Positions 60,386-64,000 of a stretch of DNA of 64,000 nt are shown in pieces (positions within the stretch are counted from its first letter, which is position 1; each line of letters starts with the position of its first letter). Source of the DNA: Legionella quinlivanii (GTDB taxonomy: Bacteria > Pseudomonadota > Gammaproteobacteria > Legionellales > Legionellaceae); contig NZ_MVJN01000004.1 of NCBI RefSeq assembly GCF_003265995.1, positions 248,001 to 312,000 of the forward strand. The letters are read 5' to 3'. Made by a program: the position numbers and the translations under genes. Under the pieces are notes generated by a model. It was not told the DNA's origin, made no database searches, and saw only the letters and a list, made by a program, of their open reading frames with translations.

Positions 60386-62203
60386 ATGAGTAAAGCAAAA
60401 GTAGAAATTTACTATATTGGAGATGAATCAGAGCGCGAATCAGCGCTTAAGCTTCAGGAAAACCTGGCTAAACATAGTAATAGAAGTACAAATGAGATTG
60501 CCTTACTTCAATTTAGTAGCAGAAGCAGGGAGATACCAGACGAAATTATTTTGATGGCTCATAGCGATGTTACACGGCAATATATCGGCGATTTAACACC
60601 AGAAGAACTATCACGAAAACTCGCCGCTCAATTTAAAGGTAAAGACTTGTCACGGCTTAAATCCATTAAATTAGTGGCTTGCGAGGGAGGATTTGGAACT
60701 CGGCCTTTGGCACAGCAAGTAGCAGAAGCCTTGTATAAACGAGGGTTTAAACAGGTTGTAGTGAAAGCAGCTACCCATCCTAAGGAAAGTAAAATTGGCG
60801 GCTTCGTTTCTGTAACTACCCGGATGGGAACCTCCATGCTGACCGGTAATGAGGATGGGATGGTATCCGCAATCATGTACGGCAATCAGAAGACGGCTGA
60901 TTACTTAGAATGGAATAAATTAAAACGTATTCGTGGACGGACGAATCAGCAGGAAAGCCAAATGCGTGCTCTTGCTGCCCAGTATCATAATTTTACTGAA
61001 TTCAATGAACAATCTGCCGACTTCTGCCTTATCAAACTCCTGGATAATATTGAGGATCTGGATGCTCCCCAAAATTGCTATACTCATAGGGGTGTGCAGG
61101 CAGTAGCCAGCCTGGATGCAGTAATTGCCCTGGATTTCTTAAGATCAAGAAAACGTCTGCACGCAATTCAGAATCATAAAATCGAAGTGGGATATTATGC
61201 TCAGTTAATCAGGCAAATTGAGAATGATCCCTCACAGAAGCAAGCAGCAATTCTGGCTTTATTGGATGCCAAAGTGAAGGGTGTAAACTCCAGCTGGAGA
61301 AAGGGAATTAAAAATGAGCTCAGCGGATTCCTAAACGCTAAAAATGCCGCAATGAATCTGTCTCAACCTGCTTCCAGAACAGAATCCCTTGCACAAAAAA
61401 TCGAGGGAGACGAAGAGTATTTAGCCAGAATGCTTCAAAATGATAGCTTTTTCGAGAAAATCTGGCGGAGCATTTATGGGGCGGAGGAGTTTATAAACGA
61501 ATTGCGCATCGGTTTAAAACATTATTCTACTGAGATGCTTTATGCGAAAGCAGAACGCGAAGACATTATAGCTCTCATTATAAGTCAGCAAGAGAAAGAT
61601 ACAGAAGCTGGCAAGTTGACCGAAACATCAACTCATATGAAATTTAGCAATATCTTAAGCACTAATAAGAAAGTGATTCAGGAGCAAAGTCATGATACCC
61701 CGCTCAAAAAATTATATGCCGAGTTAAAGACTTATTGTGACAAGCCAAACCCAACAGCAGCGGATTGGAAACAAGTGAATGAGGCAAAAAATATCTATTT
61801 TGCAACCCAGCCTGCAGAAAAGAAAAGCAAAGAACTGGAAAATCTGATAGGCAGACTTGCCCAGAACAATAAAAAAATTAGTGACTTGAAAAATGGTGCA
61901 GGCATTATAAAAAATAAAGTAAATACTGCTATTAACAGCTATTTACAAAAATTTGATCGCGGTGACAAAACAGATGTTATACATAAGCCCAAAGTGGCTG
62001 TGATGAGGGCCATGCAAAAATATGCCAGTGAACCAAGTGAAAAAAACTGGGAAGCACTGGAAACTACGGCAAAGAATAATGCTGGCTGGGACAAAGGTTG
62101 GTTTTCAAAAGTCAGATTTTTTATGCATGAAGTCAAAGTATCGCGTAAAGAACAACCAGAGAAAACAGAAGGTGTTACCTCTGCATTTACTCTGAATACC
62201 TGA
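60386..62203 (+). CDS. Clan CD (C80/caspase-like) protease-like protein, effector candidate
   Basis: 605 residues. N-terminal 130: EIILMAHSD with His59, GDLTPEELSRKLAAQF, then SIKLVACEGGFG with Cys99. This His...Cys order, with strand-ending LxAC-GG, is that of the C80 autoprocessing domain of RTX toxins and related clan CD proteases, though the His is followed by Ser-Asp rather than Gly. The rest (200-590) is helical with many charged residues and no assignment. The ending EKTEGVTSAFTLNT is typical of Dot/Icm tails. It might cleave host proteins or be a dead fold; not shown. Confidence 0.6.
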   Translation: MSKAKVEIYYIGDESERESALKLQENLAKHSNRSTNEIALLQFSSRSREIPDEIILMAHSDVTRQYIGDLTPEELSRKLAAQFKGKDLSRLKSIKLVACEGGFGTRPLAQQVAEALYKRGFKQVVVKAATHPKESKIGGFVSVTTRMGTSMLTGNEDGMVSAIMYGNQKTADYLEWNKLKRIRGRTNQQESQMRALAAQYHNFTEFNEQSADFCLIKLLDNIEDLDAPQNCYTHRGVQAVASLDAVIALDFLRSRKRLHAIQNHKIEVGYYAQLIRQIENDPSQKQAAILALLDAKVKGVNSSWRKGIKNELSGFLNAKNAAMNLSQPASRTESLAQKIEGDEEYLARMLQNDSFFEKIWRSIYGAEEFINELRIGLKHYSTEMLYAKAEREDIIALIISQQEKDTEAGKLTETSTHMKFSNILSTNKKVIQEQSHDTPLKKLYAELKTYCDKPNPTAADWKQVNEAKNIYFATQPAEKKSKELENLIGRLAQNNKKISDLKNGAGIIKNKVNTAINSYLQKFDRGDKTDVIHKPKVAVMRAMQKYASEPSEKNWEALETTAKNNAGWDKGWFSKVRFFMHEVKVSRKEQPEKTEGVTSAFTLNT

Positions 62204-62216
62204 GAACGACCAGGTT

Positions 62217-64000
62217 CTAACTTGGGGTCGACATTGAGTTTTCATAGTCTTCCTCAGGTTCACTGCTTTGCATCTGGTCATTGGCGGGTTCTTTTTCGAC
62301 CGCAGCTTTCAAAGCGAACAGAGCCTCTTTGACATTCGTAACATCCACTTTAGCCTCTTTGACTTCCTTAGGTTCATAGTTGACCCTGAATGCTGTAAAA
62401 AGGCTGACAATACCTTTCCAGATGATCTCCAGTAATTTTTTTTCCCGGGGATTGTAAACCTGAGAGTCGATATTGTCTTTAAAGTTTACGCCGATAGTCT
62501 CTTTATGCTTTTCCAGGCTTTCATTAATTGCTTGTGCAGTACTAGCTGGATCTGTGATATGCGCTTTAAGCTCATCAGCAATTTCATTTTTTTGTGTAGC
62601 CAGATTATTTTTTAAATTACTCAGGAGAGTAATTTTCTCTGCTACAATTGCCGGTTTTTCTTTTAAATGTCCCCATTTCTTAAAATTATTGATATGGATC
62701 TCCAACTGCTTTTCTGCAGTGTCCAAATTGCCATGAAGTGTTTCCAGCTTGCTAATGGCTTCCTGTTTCGCGCTACTACTTCTCTTATCAAAGACAACTG
62801 CGGTCAGCATGTTTTTTTCTTCTGCACTAACCGATTTATTTTCAATAAAATCATTAATCTTACTTTTTGAGTTTTCATAGTCTTGTTTCAGAGATTCTGC
62901 AGTGGTCCTTGGATGTTCAGCTTTATCAATAGCCTCTTGAATTTTATCGCCCTGCATTCCTAATGTTCTGTCCAGGCTTTTCAATGTTTGGATTTGTGCC
63001 GCTGTATTTTCGGTAGAACCACCCCATTTTTCCAAAGCAGCAATCTGATTTTGAAGAGTCTCTTGTGCAGCCTGTAAATTCCCAAGGAAATCTTCCAAAT
63101 CGGCCAAGGCTTTCGTTTTCTCTGTCAAATCAACTGATTGCTTTGCCTCGGGAAGAAATTCTTTATGAAGAAGCGTTTGAGGAGTCAGGGATACCTGTAC
63201 CTCCTGAGAGGGAACGGTGATTTCATTCGTAAACTTCACTAAGGCTTGATTTTGCTCCTCAGTATGGGTTTCCTCTTCTTTAATGCCAATTTTAGTATAC
63301 ATAGCATCGGTGACAACCGCTGTATGAAAGATAACGGTGGCCTGGATCATTTTAGTCACTAGCTCCGTTTTGCTGCCCATACTTAAAATAAGCCGGTTAT
63401 AATTATCCTGACCGATTGCCTCAATCACTGAAGGATGTAAATCACTCATATCCTGATTAAAAAGCACTTGCGCATTACCTCTTGAAAACTGGCTAAGATA
63501 GCCTGGCAAATTCCCTGCTTCAATAGCCGCTTCTGTATTGGCAAGTAATTGATCACCATAGGCCATGATGTTCTCTTGATGAGCGAGCTTATCGAACAAC
63601 CGAGTAATCATTCCAGGATCATTCTGGGTAATCGCCGTATTAATTCTGTCCTGAACATAATCGCTTTTCAAATACTGGTTAAGGCCAGCAGCAAACTCAG
63701 CCTGCAGTTTGGATTCCTGAACCACAAAGGGATCTTGCAATCCATGTGGATTGTAATCGTTACCTGTCTGATCGGCATTAAGATATGGAGGAGAGCCACC
63801 TACCACACCGGCCCCTCTGACGGACACAAAGCTGCCAACCTTCTTGTCACTGTCTGCAAATTGACCAGGTTGTATTCCCTCCGCTAACAGTTTCTGCTCG
63901 ATTTTAGCGATTAAATTATTGAACTGAAACTCTTTGCCTTTTTGAATATAAATGGTTATCTGAGCGCCTTCCGTCACACGCGCTGCCGCACTATCATCTA
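62217..64000 (-). CDS. Long coiled-coil effector-like protein, N-terminus outside window
   Basis: The leftward frame is open to the window edge (DDSAAR precedes a GTG at 63977), so the true start is probably outside. At least 594 residues are visible. The first 250 are mixed: ITIYIQKGKEFQFNNLIAKI then a Gly/Pro-rich VRGAGVVGGSPPYLNADQTG. Residues 270-520 are two related coiled-coil/helical blocks with the repeated pattern LxxLxxNLxxAxxxLxxxIxxxxKWG: AQETLQNQIAALEKWGG and LDTAEKQLEIHINNFKKWG. The C-terminus (SSEPEEDYENSMSTPS) is a strong E-block-type Dot/Icm signal candidate. Convergent with the 60386 gene, 13 bp apart. Confidence 0.65.
   Translation of the reverse strand, partial: DDSAAARVTEGAQITIYIQKGKEFQFNNLIAKIEQKLLAEGIQPGQFADSDKKVGSFVSVRGAGVVGGSPPYLNADQTGNDYNPHGLQDPFVVQESKLQAEFAAGLNQYLKSDYVQDRINTAITQNDPGMITRLFDKLAHQENIMAYGDQLLANTEAAIEAGNLPGYLSQFSRGNAQVLFNQDMSDLHPSVIEAIGQDNYNRLILSMGSKTELVTKMIQATVIFHTAVVTDAMYTKIGIKEEETHTEEQNQALVKFTNEITVPSQEVQVSLTPQTLLHKEFLPEAKQSVDLTEKTKALADLEDFLGNLQAAQETLQNQIAALEKWGGSTENTAAQIQTLKSLDRTLGMQGDKIQEAIDKAEHPRTTAESLKQDYENSKSKINDFIENKSVSAEEKNMLTAVVFDKRSSSAKQEAISKLETLHGNLDTAEKQLEIHINNFKKWGHLKEKPAIVAEKITLLSNLKNNLATQKNEIADELKAHITDPASTAQAINESLEKHKETIGVNFKDNIDSQVYNPREKKLLEIIWKGIVSLFTAFRVNYEPKEVKEAKVDVTNVKEALFALKAAVEKEPANDQMQSSEPEEDYENSMSTPS

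Noticed and set aside
1-64000. CRISPR arrays, rRNA and tRNA genes
   Set aside because: No regularly spaced repeats and no rRNA or tRNA-like sequence were seen on reading both strands.

Overview
The window looks like a chromosomal accessory stretch from a Legionella or close Legionellaceae relative. The genus is an inference. It rests on the low-to-moderate GC, the eukaryote-like proteins with glutamate-rich C-termini typical of Dot/Icm substrates (an ankyrin/coiled-coil protein, a 2H-phosphoesterase-like protein ending in a CaaX box, a cholera/pertussis-type ADP-ribosyltransferase-like protein, a clan CD protease-like protein), and a HipBA module. No rRNA, tRNA or CRISPR array was seen.

Layout. 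1-6.7 kb is metabolic: the end of an L,D-transpeptidase gene, the glyoxylate shunt pair aceB-aceA, and a compact serC-serB-serA operon holding the whole phosphorylated serine pathway. 7.0-10.9 kb carries a large ankyrin/coiled-coil effector candidate and a small unknown gene. 11.1-15.3 kb is a tripartite drug-efflux operon (outer-membrane factor, EmrA-like, EmrB-like). It is followed by a palindromic element attached to a DUF559 nuclease-like gene, then mntP, then a Toprim/coiled-coil protein.

19.1-30.3 kb is the most distinctive part and looks like a ribosomal-peptide (RiPP/bacteriocin-like) locus. It has a three-gene NHLP-type exporter (HlyD-like adaptor, C39 peptidase-ABC transporter, second ABC transporter), a 70-residue peptide with a Cys-Gly-Gly leader end, and a leftward operon of a 57-residue peptide, two tandem YcaO proteins and a LysR regulator. 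One YcaO keeps the expected ATP-site residues; the other has lost two of them. 30.6-36 kb has an unknown effector-like gene, an acyl-CoA ligase, a cyclase-family hydrolase and the 2H/CaaX protein.

36.3-45.2 kb is a nine-gene chemosensory operon with Wsp-like architecture (CheW, CheR-TPR, CheW, PAS-MCP, CheA-REC, CheB, CheY, CheC, PAS-GGDEF). It probably controls cyclic-di-GMP rather than swimming. 45.3-47.6 kb has an orphan umuC and a Ca2+/Na+ antiporter. 47.8-64 kb is a patchwork of effector candidates, two toxin-antitoxin modules (DUF1778/GNAT and HipBA), secreted proteins, a flavin oxidoreductase fused to a cyclic-nucleotide-binding domain, and several families of dispersed palindromic repeats.

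Two equal-length (226 bp) copies of an intergenic element carrying three DnaA-box-like sites at nearly fixed positions lie 14.5 kb apart (36045-36270 and 50578-50803). No flanking gene explains them. All functional calls are made by reading the sequence, without database searches.
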